A DNA stretch of 64,000 bases, from positions 62,001 through 126,000 of the forward strand of contig JBDVBY010000006.1 of NCBI GenBank assembly GCA_039942715.1. The letters run 5' to 3'. The stretch comes from JABDJX01 sp039942715. Lineage in GTDB: Bacteria; Pseudomonadota; Alphaproteobacteria; Rhodobacterales; Rhodobacteraceae. The notes below the pieces were generated by a model, which was not told the origin of the DNA, searched no databases, and saw only the letters and a program-made list of their open reading frames with translations. The position numbers were made by a program, and so were the translations under genes. Numbering within the stretch: position 1 is the stretch's first letter; each line of letters begins with the position of its first letter. Shown here in pieces: positions 1-8,491 of the stretch.

Positions 1-1
1 T

Positions 2-88
2 GAGGGCATGGACATTGCCGATGACGCCGCTTTCCGCGGCGCCATGACCGGCGCTTTGGGCAAGCTGACTGGCGCTGCGGCGCAGTAG
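2..88 (+). CDS. C-terminal fragment of an unidentified protein
   Basis: An open frame enters from the left edge and stops with TAG at 86-88, leaving 28 residues that are Ala/Gly-rich and end in GAAAQ. I do not recognise the family from so little sequence. It lies 81 bases upstream of the molybdenum hydroxylase operon on the same strand and could be the preceding gene of that operon or an unrelated one. Confidence 0.5.
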   Translation, partial: EGMDIADDAAFRGAMTGALGKLTGAAAQ

Positions 89-169
89 CGTGCCTTTTGC
101 ACGATTGACTTAAACTGCGGTCCACCCATACCATTCGTACACGAATGACCTTTCCGATAGGAGACTTGG

Positions 170-1003
170 GTGGCCGCGGACTATTTCGCCCCGCTAGACT
201 TGGACGACGCGCTTGATGTGATGCGCGCGCAAAGCCCTTTGATCGTGGCCGGCGGAACGGATTTTTTCCCCGCGCGTGGACGCGATCCCATCACCCAGCC
301 TATTCTGGACATCACTCGCATCGCAGCACTGTGTGGTATTGCGTGGCAAGACGACTGGCTCCGCATTGGTGCCGCCGCGACATGGAGCGATGTAATCCGC
401 GCCGATCTGCCGTCTGCATTTGATGCACTCAAAGCGGCTGCGCGCGAAGTTGGCAGCATTCAAATCCAGAACGCGGGCACTGTGGCCGGCAATCTGTGCA
501 ATGCTTCCCCCGCCGCTGATGGCGTACCTCCACTTTTGTCATTGGACGCCGAAGTCGAATTGGCGTCGGCCGCCGGTACGCGCCGTATGGGGTTGGACGC
601 CTTTATTTTGGGCCCGCGCCAAACGGCTCTTGAAACCGGCGAACTGCTAGCAGCGCTGCACATCCCGCGCCCGCCCAAGCACACAACATCGGCTTTCGAA
701 AAACTGGGCGCGCGGAAGTATTTGGTGATCTCCATCACCATGACGGCGGTGATTGTCGGTTTGGACGATCAAGGCCTGATCAATGTTGCCCGTGTTGCTG
801 TTGGCTCTTGTGCGCCAGTTGCCAAACGATTGCGCGCGCTTGAGGCCGAGATGATCGGCAAGCGCCCGGGCGACGTGGTGGTGACCTCAGTGCACTTAAG
901 CGACCTTTCCCCAATCACCGATGTGCGCGCTGATGACGCCTATCGCCTTGAAGCTGTCCCGCACCAAATCGCCCGCGCCATAAGGTCTGCAACAGATGGA
1001 TAA
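170..1003 (+). CDS. FAD-binding subunit of a xanthine dehydrogenase-family molybdenum hydroxylase
   Basis: The 277-residue protein matches the CoxM/XdhB-type FAD subunit that passes electrons from the iron-sulfur centres to the acceptor. Residues 26-34 carry an AGGTDFFP segment and residues 90-112 an IQNAGTVAGNLCNASPAAD segment, both typical FAD-contact motifs of this family. The start is GTG at 170, supported by an AGGAG ribosome site at 160-164. The stop overlaps the next gene by 8 bases, so the two are translationally coupled and presumably form one enzyme. Given the downstream genes, the substrate is likely a pyridine carboxylate such as nicotinate (inference); the sequence alone cannot fix the substrate. 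Confidence 0.85.
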   Translation: MAADYFAPLDLDDALDVMRAQSPLIVAGGTDFFPARGRDPITQPILDITRIAALCGIAWQDDWLRIGAAATWSDVIRADLPSAFDALKAAAREVGSIQIQNAGTVAGNLCNASPAADGVPPLLSLDAEVELASAAGTRRMGLDAFILGPRQTALETGELLAALHIPRPPKHTTSAFEKLGARKYLVISITMTAVIVGLDDQGLINVARVAVGSCAPVAKRLRALEAEMIGKRPGDVVVTSVHLSDLSPITDVRADDAYRLEAVPHQIARAIRSATDG

Positions 1004-3737
1004 GCGCGTTTCAACTGACCGCGTCACCTTCGCACTGAACGGCCGCGAAATCAGTGCATCCGCCTTTGCCGGCGAACGTCTGTCCTCTTTCCTGCGCGAA
1101 AAAGCAGGCGCGCGCGATGTCAAAGTTGGCTGCGATGCGGGCGATTGCGGGGCCTGCACAGTTATGGTCGACGGTGAAATCGTCTGCGCGTGTTTGATGC
1201 CTGCACAGCAAGCCGAAGGACGGGTCGTTGAGACATTGGCCGGGTTAACCGAAGACAATTTGACCAAAACGCTCGCGGCCAGCTTTGAAGCCCATGGTGC
1301 TGCGCAATGCGGGATTTGCACACCGGGGATGATGGTCTCTGCCGTTGCCCTCCTGCGCGAAACACCCAAGCCCGATGAAACGTCAGTAATGGACGCTTTG
1401 GGAGGCGTTTTGTGCCGCTGCACCGGATATCGCAAGATCATCGAGGCGGTGATTGCGACGGGTGAAGAAATTGCAGCGCAAGACCCGATTGGACACACCG
1501 GCGCTGCCATCCACCGAGTCGATGGCGCAGACAAAGTCAGCGGAGCCGAGGCGTTTGGAGATGATATCGCCCCTCCCGATACACTTGTGGTGCGCGTTAT
1601 CCGCTCGCCATTTCACCGCGCTGGCTTCACGCTCGGTGATTTGACGGGCTGGGCAACACAGACACCCGGCATTGAAGCGGTGCTCACTGCCGCAGACATC
1701 CAAGGCAAGAACTGCTTTGGCGTGATCCCCGCCTTTGCCGACCAACCCGTGTTTGCCGAAACCGAAGCGCGTTTTCGCGGCGAAGCTGTGGCAGCGCTGG
1801 TAGGCACACCCGACGCGGTGCGTAATATCAACGACGCCGATCTGCCGATCACATGGGAGGAGCGCGCCGCCGCTTTGACAATAACCGACGCTATGGAGGG
1901 CGGCGCGCAATTGCACGCAAACCGCGATGCCAACCTTATGTGCCGCGGGTATGTGTCGTGCGGCGAGCCTTACGATGCGCTGAAGGCCGCAGTCGTGACA
2001 GTGAGCGGCACCTATACAACACGCTTTGTTGAACACGCCTATATCGAACCCGAAGCAGGCTTTGCCGAAGTGGTCGAGGGGCGCGTCGAAGTGCACGCCT
2101 GCACCCAAGCGCCTGTGATGGACCTTGAAAGCTTGGCAGAAATCCTTGGCATGGAACGCGACATGATCCGCGTGGTGCCAACAGGTTGCGGCGGTGGCTT
2201 TGGTTCGAAACTGGATATCTCGGTTCAGCCCTATCTGGCGATGGCCGCGCTAAAGACAGGCAAGCCAGTGCGGATCAACTATTCGCGCACGGAATCCATG
2301 CAATCCACGACCAAACGTCACCCGGGCGAGATGAGCGTGCAAATCGGCGCGACCAAGTCGGGCAAGCTGTGCGGCATGGTTTTTGACGGTTTCTTCAACA
2401 CCGGCGCCTACGCAAGCTGGGGGCCAACTGTAGCAACCCGCGTGCCCGTGCACGCCTCTGGCCCCTACGCTATTGCCGATTACCGCGCTGATGCTAAAGG
2501 TATCCACACCCACTGTCCCCCCTCAGGCGCATTTCGCGGCTTTGGTGTGCCTCAGGCGGCGATTGCGCAGGAAAGCCTGTTTGATGAGTTAGCCGACAAG
2601 TTGAACATCGACCGATTGCAATTTCGGATCGATAACGCGCTGGAAAACGGTGATTGCACTGTTTGTGGACAGGTGTTTGAACAAGGCGTTGGCATCAAAC
2701 CCTGTTTTGAGGCTTTGCGTGACGCGTGGGAGGCAGAGCGCGCGGCCGCCTTGGTTGTGAATGCCCAAGACACACACATCAAGCGCGGCGTCGGCGTTGC
2801 GGGCGGCTGGTATGGTTGCGGCAACACATCGCTCCCCAACCCCTCGACGATCAAAGCAGGCGTGCGCTGTGACGGCCAGATCGTCTTGCACCAAGGCGCG
2901 ATGGATATCGGCCAAGGCGCGAACACGGTTATCGCTCAGATTTTCGCTTCGGCTTTGGGCGTGCCGACCACTTCGCTGAACCTGATCGGCGGCGACACGG
3001 ATGTAACGCCAGATGCGGGGAAAACCTCGGCCTCGCGCCAGACTTTCGTGTCGGGCAACGCGGCCAAACTGGCGGGTGAGGCGTTGCGCGCGCAGATCTT
3101 GGCGCAGGTTAATGCAGGCGAAGACGCAACTATCGAAGCAGGTGCAGGCGTCCTTATCGTGCGCGATGGCGAGACAACCCATAGCGTGGACCTCACTGCT
3201 TTGGAAAACGACGCCGAAGGCTATGTTTTGCGCGCCGTTGAGACCTATGACCCGCCCACAGAACCGCTAGACGCGAACGGCCAAGGCGCGCCTTATGCTC
3301 AGTTCGGGTACGCCGCGCACTTGGCTGTGGTCGAGGTCGATACCGACCTTGGCAGCGTCAAACCGATCAAGTTCATTGCAGCGCACGATGTGGGCCATGC
3401 AATCAATCCGATGCTGATCGAAGGTCAGGTACAAGGAGGCATTGCACAGGGTCTCGGCATGGCGCTGATGGAGGAATACATCCCCGGGCGCACCGAAAAC
3501 CTGCACGATTACCTGATCCCCACCATTGGCGACATTCCCCCGATTGAGACGATCATAATCGAAGAGCCCGACGCCCACGGCCCATTTGGCGCCAAAGGTT
3601 TGGGCGAGCATGTGTTGATCCCCACCGCGCCGTCGCTCCTTAACGCCATCAAAGACGCAACCGGCGTGCGTATGACCGAGGTGCCCGCCACGCCCGCGCG
3701 CATCCGCGCCAAACTTCGGGAGCAGACGCATGGCTGA
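996..3737 (+). CDS. Molybdenum hydroxylase, fused 2Fe-2S and molybdopterin subunits (nicotinate dehydrogenase-like)
   Basis: This 913-residue protein joins the small iron-sulfur subunit to the large molybdopterin subunit. The N-terminal plant-type 2Fe-2S ligands are C46, C51, C54 and C64 or C66; the second cluster uses C105, C108, C140 and C142. After about residue 165 comes the molybdopterin domain with the glycine-rich GCGGGFGSK segment, GAFRGFGVPQ, and near the C terminus GPFGAKGLGE, where the Glu matches the catalytic residue of this family. Such enzymes hydroxylate ring carbons next to ring nitrogen using water. It overlaps the FAD subunit by 8 bases and the reductase gene by 8 bases, a tight operon. 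Nicotinate to 6-hydroxynicotinate is the best guess from context; another N-heterocycle is possible. Confidence 0.85.
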   Translation: MDKRVSTDRVTFALNGREISASAFAGERLSSFLREKAGARDVKVGCDAGDCGACTVMVDGEIVCACLMPAQQAEGRVVETLAGLTEDNLTKTLAASFEAHGAAQCGICTPGMMVSAVALLRETPKPDETSVMDALGGVLCRCTGYRKIIEAVIATGEEIAAQDPIGHTGAAIHRVDGADKVSGAEAFGDDIAPPDTLVVRVIRSPFHRAGFTLGDLTGWATQTPGIEAVLTAADIQGKNCFGVIPAFADQPVFAETEARFRGEAVAALVGTPDAVRNINDADLPITWEERAAALTITDAMEGGAQLHANRDANLMCRGYVSCGEPYDALKAAVVTVSGTYTTRFVEHAYIEPEAGFAEVVEGRVEVHACTQAPVMDLESLAEILGMERDMIRVVPTGCGGGFGSKLDISVQPYLAMAALKTGKPVRINYSRTESMQSTTKRHPGEMSVQIGATKSGKLCGMVFDGFFNTGAYASWGPTVATRVPVHASGPYAIADYRADAKGIHTHCPPSGAFRGFGVPQAAIAQESLFDELADKLNIDRLQFRIDNALENGDCTVCGQVFEQGVGIKPCFEALRDAWEAERAAALVVNAQDTHIKRGVGVAGGWYGCGNTSLPNPSTIKAGVRCDGQIVLHQGAMDIGQGANTVIAQIFASALGVPTTSLNLIGGDTDVTPDAGKTSASRQTFVSGNAAKLAGEALRAQILAQVNAGEDATIEAGAGVLIVRDGETTHSVDLTALENDAEGYVLRAVETYDPPTEPLDANGQGAPYAQFGYAAHLAVVEVDTDLGSVKPIKFIAAHDVGHAINPMLIEGQVQGGIAQGLGMALMEEYIPGRTENLHDYLIPTIGDIPPIETIIIEEPDAHGPFGAKGLGEHVLIPTAPSLLNAIKDATGVRMTEVPATPARIRAKLREQTHG

Positions 3738-5205
3738 CGGCGACACAAAGCCAGAGAAAATCCGCTGCGATGCCTGCCCCGTCATGTGCTACATTGCTGA
3801 CGGGAAATCCGGCGCCTGTGATCGTTATGCCAACCACGGCGGCGATCTGGTGCGTCTTGATGCGCTAACGATCGTTGAAACCACCGATCAGGCGCTGGTG
3901 CCTTTCCTGAAGACTGGCGAAGACTGGGACGGCGACATTGTTCAAGGCAGCCGCCCTTTTGTCACCGCAGTCGGCGCAGGCACCACCTACCCGGACTATA
4001 AACCAGCACCCTTCATCGTCGCCCAAGAGGTCGACGGCGTCGATATGGTCACCGTCGTCACCGAAGGGATATTCTCCTACTGCGGCGTAAAGGTGAAGAT
4101 CGACACCGACCGCCACATCGGTCACGAGCGCGATGTTGTGTGTGTCGAAGGTGAGCCGATTGGCCATGTGATGACGTCGGAATATGGCTCAAAAATGCTG
4201 TCGCTCGGCGGTGTTGAACATCTGACAGGCGGCTCGAAGAAAGAAGGACGCGTCACCTGCGATGCGCTTTTGCAGCTGTGCAATTGCGAGGCTGTTGAGA
4301 TGGTGATCGGCGATGGCGAACACCAGACCACCGTTGTCGTGCAGGCCGGAAAAGCACCCATTATCAATGGCGTGGAAGAAAAACTAATGCGAGTCGGCTG
4401 TGGTTCTGCAGCCATCGGCATGTTCGCCAAACAATGGCTTGGCCAAGTCGACGACGTAGTTGTCGTTGACGATCACATCACGGGTGTTCTGTCAGAACAC
4501 GAGGCAGGCAAACAGCTCGACATACCGCCAACAGGTCTTAAGATTAAAGGCCGCCGCTCAACACCGGGGCGCTATTTCCAAGTGGCAGACCCGGGCACAG
4601 GCTGGGGTGGCACAGATATTGAAGACCCGCTGACGATCCTCAAACCCTTTGACCCAAAAGTCGCACGCGTTGGCCTCAACCTGTTGATGGTGTCGACCAC
4701 GGGCGAGCAGTTCGCGTTTTTTGAGCTGGACGAAAATCTAGAGCCGCAACCCGCACCTATCCCACCAAAACTCAAAGCCAGCGCCGATCTGATCGCCGAA
4801 AACTGTGAGCCATCGGTCTGCTCAGTCCTTTTCATGGGCGGCGCTGGCGGATCACTGCGCGCAGGCGTCACAGAGAATCCCGTGCGCCTAACACGCTCGG
4901 TCAAAGACTCGCTGGCGTATGTATCCTGCGGCGGCGCGCAGGCATACGTGTGGCCCGGCGGCGGCATCACAGTCATGGCCGATGTGCTTGATATGCCTGC
5001 AGGTTCCTTTGGCTACGTACCAACTCCCGCTCTTGTTGCCCCAATCGAATTCACCATGCGCGTGGAGGATTACGGCGCGCTCGGCGGCTATGTGAACGAA
5101 GTGAAACGCCTCGAAGACCTCCAATTGAGTACTGCGCGCAAAGTTACGCTTTCCGGCCAGCCAAGCCCAATGAGCAGCGCTAATTACCGCTGGCCCAAAC
5201 GATGA
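3730..5205 (+). CDS. 6-hydroxynicotinate reductase-like iron-sulfur protein
   Basis: The 491-residue protein resembles the 6-hydroxynicotinate reductase of anaerobic nicotinate fermentation (Eubacterium barkeri), a ferredoxin-dependent flavin and iron-sulfur enzyme that reduces the aromatic ring to 1,4,5,6-tetrahydro-6-oxonicotinate. The N terminus has a Cys cluster at C13, C16, C20 and C30, fitting an iron-sulfur centre; further Cys pairs occur in the middle (LQLCNCEAV). It sits between the molybdenum hydroxylase (8-base overlap) and the UPF0280 gene (ATGA overlap), and an enamidase-like gene lies nearby, which together match the reductive nicotinate route. The electron donor in this organism is unknown. 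Family assignment is from recognition of sequence and context. Confidence 0.75.
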   Translation: MADGDTKPEKIRCDACPVMCYIADGKSGACDRYANHGGDLVRLDALTIVETTDQALVPFLKTGEDWDGDIVQGSRPFVTAVGAGTTYPDYKPAPFIVAQEVDGVDMVTVVTEGIFSYCGVKVKIDTDRHIGHERDVVCVEGEPIGHVMTSEYGSKMLSLGGVEHLTGGSKKEGRVTCDALLQLCNCEAVEMVIGDGEHQTTVVVQAGKAPIINGVEEKLMRVGCGSAAIGMFAKQWLGQVDDVVVVDDHITGVLSEHEAGKQLDIPPTGLKIKGRRSTPGRYFQVADPGTGWGGTDIEDPLTILKPFDPKVARVGLNLLMVSTTGEQFAFFELDENLEPQPAPIPPKLKASADLIAENCEPSVCSVLFMGGAGGSLRAGVTENPVRLTRSVKDSLAYVSCGGAQAYVWPGGGITVMADVLDMPAGSFGYVPTPALVAPIEFTMRVEDYGALGGYVNEVKRLEDLQLSTARKVTLSGQPSPMSSANYRWPKR

Positions 5206-6053
5206 GACCAATGGCGGCTCTTCTTCCCGGCAATCGCCTGCATCTCCAGCATGGTCCGATGGATTTGATCATCGGCGCCGAGGGCGCACGCGCAGCCGCC
5301 TTTGAAGCTGCCCGCGCCCGGTTCGAGACTGTTCTGGACGAGCTAGTTGGCGAACTTGAATTGTTGCGCACCCAAATGCTGCCCGGCACGCCCATACCAA
5401 AGGGCGCTATTGCACTGCGCATGCACACGGCCTGTCGACCTCACAGACAAACCTTCCTCACTCCAATGGCCGCGGTTGCTGGAAGCGTCGCTGACACGGT
5501 TTTAGATTATATAATCAACGCCGCCCCCTTACACCGCGCTTACGTGAACAATGGTGGTGATATCGCTGTTTACATGGAGAAAAACCAAGGCTTTACGACG
5601 GCAATACAAAACCACGCTGGCAAGGAACTGGGCCGCATCACTCTCAACAGCGAAGATTACATTGGCGGTATCGCCACATCTGGGCGACACGGGCGCAGCC
5701 ACTCGCTTGGAATCGCTGACAGCGTCACGGTCCTTGCCGAAACGGCTGCGCAAGCTGATGTAGCCGCGACACTCATCGCCAACGCCGTCGACCTACCCGG
5801 TCACTCAGCCATCACCCGCACACCCGCAAATGCGCTGGCTCCAGAAAGCGACCTGGGTGAGGCGCGCGTGGTTACCCATGTCGCGCCCCTGACGCCTGAA
5901 GAGACCAACCGCGCGCTACAATCCGGTTTAGTCTGCGCCAACACATTGCGTGCATCCGGCCACATCAAAGCCGCAGCCTTGTTCCTTTGCGACGAGGTCC
6001 GCGTTTTTGGCCACGGATTTACTACCACAAAACGCGCCCTTGAGAGGACATGA
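5202..6053 (+). CDS. UPF0280 family protein, ApbE-like
   Basis: The 283-residue protein belongs to UPF0280, a family distantly related to the ApbE flavin transferases. ApbE-like landmarks are visible: NNGGD at residues 116-120, GIATSG at 156-161, a Ser/His-rich segment just after it, and DSVTVLA at 173-179, in the same order as the magnesium and FAD-binding motifs of ApbE. No signal peptide is seen, so it should act in the cytoplasm. It starts in an ATGA overlap with the reductase gene and ends in an ATGA overlap with the next gene. A role in flavin handling for the ring reductase is inference. No protein of the operon shows the usual ApbE target motif that I could find. Confidence 0.75.
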   Translation: MRPMAALLPGNRLHLQHGPMDLIIGAEGARAAAFEAARARFETVLDELVGELELLRTQMLPGTPIPKGAIALRMHTACRPHRQTFLTPMAAVAGSVADTVLDYIINAAPLHRAYVNNGGDIAVYMEKNQGFTTAIQNHAGKELGRITLNSEDYIGGIATSGRHGRSHSLGIADSVTVLAETAAQADVAATLIANAVDLPGHSAITRTPANALAPESDLGEARVVTHVAPLTPEETNRALQSGLVCANTLRASGHIKAAALFLCDEVRVFGHGFTTTKRALERT

Positions 6054-6640
6054 CCATGAAAGCCAACATCCGCAAAATCGCTGTGAACGTCGAGGAAACC
6101 CACACCGAGATCGGCCAAACCATCTCGCCTCCTACACGCAAGGCCGTCGCTATCGCCGTGATCGAAAACCCATTTGCAGGCCGCTATCAAGAAGATCTCA
6201 GCGAACTGATGGACATCGGCGCGGAACTTGGCGCGCTTTTGGGCGAACGCTGTGTCAAAGCGCTTGGCATTGCTCCGGTTGAGGCCGAAAGCTACGGCAA
6301 ATCCGCCATGGTCGGGGAAAACGGCGAACTGGAACACGCCGCTGCAATCCTCCACCCGAAACTCGGCGCACCACTGCGCAAAGAGGTTGAAAAAGGTGCC
6401 GCGCTCGTTCCTTCCTCCAAGAAAATGGGCAGCCCCGGCCAAGTGCTGGATGTCCCCTTGGGCCACAAAGATGCCGCCTACGTGCGCAGCCACTTTGATG
6501 GTATCGAGGTCCGCCTCAACGATGCCCCGCGCGCGAACGAAATCCTTGTCGCTGTCGCCGTCACCGACAGTGGCCGCCCCCTCCCAAGAGTCGGCGGGCT
6601 TGAGGCGAAAGACGCCAAAGGTGAGGACGGTTTGAAATGA
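6050..6640 (+). CDS. DUF1185 / amino acid synthesis family protein
   Basis: The 196-residue protein matches the DUF1185 (AA_synth) family, whose biochemical role is not established. It has no signal peptide or membrane segment. ATG at 6050 overlaps the upstream stop; a second ATG at 6056 is equally possible. It is followed by the MarR gene in another ATGA overlap, so five genes from 170 onward are chained by overlaps. The conserved company of ring hydroxylase, ring reductase and enamidase suggests a role in the same pathway, perhaps on a ring-opened or lactam intermediate (inference only). Confidence 0.7.
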   Translation: MTMKANIRKIAVNVEETHTEIGQTISPPTRKAVAIAVIENPFAGRYQEDLSELMDIGAELGALLGERCVKALGIAPVEAESYGKSAMVGENGELEHAAAILHPKLGAPLRKEVEKGAALVPSSKKMGSPGQVLDVPLGHKDAAYVRSHFDGIEVRLNDAPRANEILVAVAVTDSGRPLPRVGGLEAKDAKGEDGLK

Positions 6641-7065
6641 GCGCCGACGTCCAAGACGCCTACCGCCTTGACGATCAGGTCGGCTATCTGTTGCGCCTCG
6701 CAACCCAGCGCCACACAGCTTTGTTTCAAGCACACATGCCCGACGGCCTCACAGCAACACAATTTGCCGCCCTCGCGCGCCTCGCCGAACAAGGCCCTTG
6801 CGCGCAAAATCAATTAGGACGGCGGGCCTCAATGGACATCGCGACCATAAAAGGTGTTGTAGATCGCTTGCGCCAAAAAGGGCTGGTGAAGACCACTCCA
6901 AGCAAAGACGACAAACGCCTGAACATCGTCGCGCTGACGCCTGCGGGGGATCAACTCATCCGCACGCTCACAAACGTTGGCTGCCAGATCTCCAAATCCA
7001 CCCTCGCGCCTCTCAGCGAGGCTGAACAAAGGAAATTCCTAAGTCTTTTGGCAAAACTGACCTGA
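6637..7065 (+). CDS. MarR-family transcriptional regulator
   Basis: This 142-residue protein has the winged-helix MarR fold: an N-terminal helix for dimerisation, an ATQFAALARLAEQG segment, a recognition helix around residues 60-75 and the DDKRLNIVALTPAG wing near residue 90. MarR proteins usually repress nearby catabolic genes and release DNA on binding an aromatic ligand. It is the last gene of the overlapping operon, so it is probably the local regulator responding to the ring substrate or an intermediate. Its operator was not identified. Confidence 0.85.
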   Translation: MSADVQDAYRLDDQVGYLLRLATQRHTALFQAHMPDGLTATQFAALARLAEQGPCAQNQLGRRASMDIATIKGVVDRLRQKGLVKTTPSKDDKRLNIVALTPAGDQLIRTLTNVGCQISKSTLAPLSEAEQRKFLSLLAKLT

Positions 7066-7105
7066 CTCCCAGCGGATCGCATCGCGTCAGCAGGGGAAAT
7101 CAAAA

Positions 7106-8269
7106 TCAAACCACTTCAGGCAACCTGTTGGCAGGCGGTGTGTTGCGCGACCTCAAACTCGTCACTTTCCCATCGATCACCGTCATCCCCACACCCGGCA
7201 AATTACCAAGCTGAACAGACTCCAAAAGCGTCTTTCCTGGCGCATGCTGTGCCTGATCCATCAGCACAAAATCCGCCGCCATACCCGCCTCAATCAGCCC
7301 GGTATCCAGCTCGCGCCGCCGCGCCGTGTTGCCGTTGGCAAAGCAAAACGCGGTTTCAGCAGGCACATCCCCAAGCGAGGATAGCATCGCCACCATGCGC
7401 ATAATCCCTAAAGGTTGCACCCCTGATCCCGCAGGTCCGTCGGTGCCCAGAATGATCTGATCCAGCTTGCCCAATTCGCGCGCTGTGTTCAGCGTCAGTA
7501 AGGCCGCGCGCTCATTGCCGTTGTGCACGATTTCCAAAGCGGCAGTACAATTCTCACAAAGGCAAATAATCTGATCATCCGGCAACGCGGAGTGCCCACC
7601 GTTGATGTGCCCGACCACGTCTGTTCCCGTCTCAAGCACCATATCTGCGTCAATCAAACCCGATCCGGGAATTGACGGCCCCCCTGTATGGATCGTGCTT
7701 TGCATCCCGTATTTGCGCGCCCAACCGACCATCTGATTAGCGGTCTTTCCGTCTTTGACGGTGCCCAAGCCAACCTCACCCAGCAACTTCACACCCGCGT
7801 CGGCCAACTCTTTAAAGTCATGCTCTTCCAGCCCGTGCTCGATCACAGGAGCGCCTGCGTGCACTTTCACTCCCGAAGGGCGAAAATTCTCGTACCAACG
7901 CTGTGCCGCGATCGCCATCGCCTTGAGCCCCACCACATCTTTGGGACGCCCGGGCATGTGCACTTCGCCCGCCGAAATCAGGGTCGTCACACCACCGTGG
8001 AGCGTGGAGTCAATCCAATGAAGTTGTTGCTGGCGCGGTGTGTAATCGCCAACAACCGGGTGAATATGGCTGTCGATCAATCCGGGCGCCAGTGTGACCC
8101 CCATCGCGTCCACAACCGTTTCGGCCCCTTCGCAGTTCATATCTTTGGCAAAACCCCATTCAGAAATTTTCCCATCTACAGCAATGAGGCAGTCGCCTTC
8201 AAAGATCGGCTCTTCAATCTTCCCCGACAAGATCATGCCGATGTTCTTAATGACCAGTTTGTCTGCCAT
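7106..8269 (-). CDS. Enamidase-like metal-dependent amidohydrolase
   Basis: This amidohydrolase-superfamily member has 387 residues from the chosen start. Predicted metal ligands are H68 and H70 (DSHIH), K161 (GVKLLGEVG), H194 (STIHTGG), H221 (GHINGGH) and D277 (LGTDGPAG), a pattern matching the binuclear enamidase of nicotinate fermentation, which opens tetrahydro-6-oxonicotinate to 2-formylglutarate. The open frame extends to 8350, but ATG at 8269 is preferred because AGAGGGCGAC precedes it. It faces the hydroxylase-reductase operon convergently, with 40 bases between the ends. Together they would give hydroxylation, ring reduction and ring opening. Confidence 0.75.
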   Translation of the reverse strand: MADKLVIKNIGMILSGKIEEPIFEGDCLIAVDGKISEWGFAKDMNCEGAETVVDAMGVTLAPGLIDSHIHPVVGDYTPRQQQLHWIDSTLHGGVTTLISAGEVHMPGRPKDVVGLKAMAIAAQRWYENFRPSGVKVHAGAPVIEHGLEEHDFKELADAGVKLLGEVGLGTVKDGKTANQMVGWARKYGMQSTIHTGGPSIPGSGLIDADMVLETGTDVVGHINGGHSALPDDQIICLCENCTAALEIVHNGNERAALLTLNTARELGKLDQIILGTDGPAGSGVQPLGIMRMVAMLSSLGDVPAETAFCFANGNTARRRELDTGLIEAGMAADFVLMDQAQHAPGKTLLESVQLGNLPGVGMTVIDGKVTSLRSRNTPPANRLPEVV

Positions 8270-8350
8270 GTCGCCCTCTGATTTTCGCATCTTCAATCGC
8301 AGTATGCATGCGCTGTCATCTGAAGGAAGTGTTAACGTCAGCACTGCCAA

Positions 8351-8365
8351 TTAACCATTTGTTAA
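8351..8365. promoter_or_regulatory. CtrA-type binding box TTAACCATTTGTTAA
   Basis: The sequence TTAA-CCATTTG-TTAA fits the TTAA-N7-TTAA consensus of the alphaproteobacterial response regulator CtrA, including the preferred TTAACCAT half. It lies 127 bases upstream of the GGDEF-EAL start and 82 bases upstream of the enamidase start, in the shared divergent region 8270-8491. Regulation of the c-di-GMP gene is more plausible than of the catabolic gene, but this is inference. Confidence 0.55.
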
Positions 8366-8491
8366 GACCTGCAAGAAATACCTAAATATGAAGTCTTTTT
8401 TAACGTGTCTGCCTTAGGAATTATCAGGCGCGCTGAGGGGCGTGCTTTGATGGTAAAACAGGTGTTTATGCGGACAGATAAGCCCTTTTAG

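Noticed and set aside
43..43. CRISPR arrays, insertion sequences, prophage or integrase genes anywhere in the window
   Set aside because: No regularly spaced repeats and no transposase, integrase or capsid-type proteins were found; the entry position is a placeholder for the whole window.
896..1534. 212-codon minus-strand frame
   Set aside because: It lies antisense to the FAD subunit and the iron-sulfur domain, both with clear motifs; it is a shadow of high-GC codon bias.
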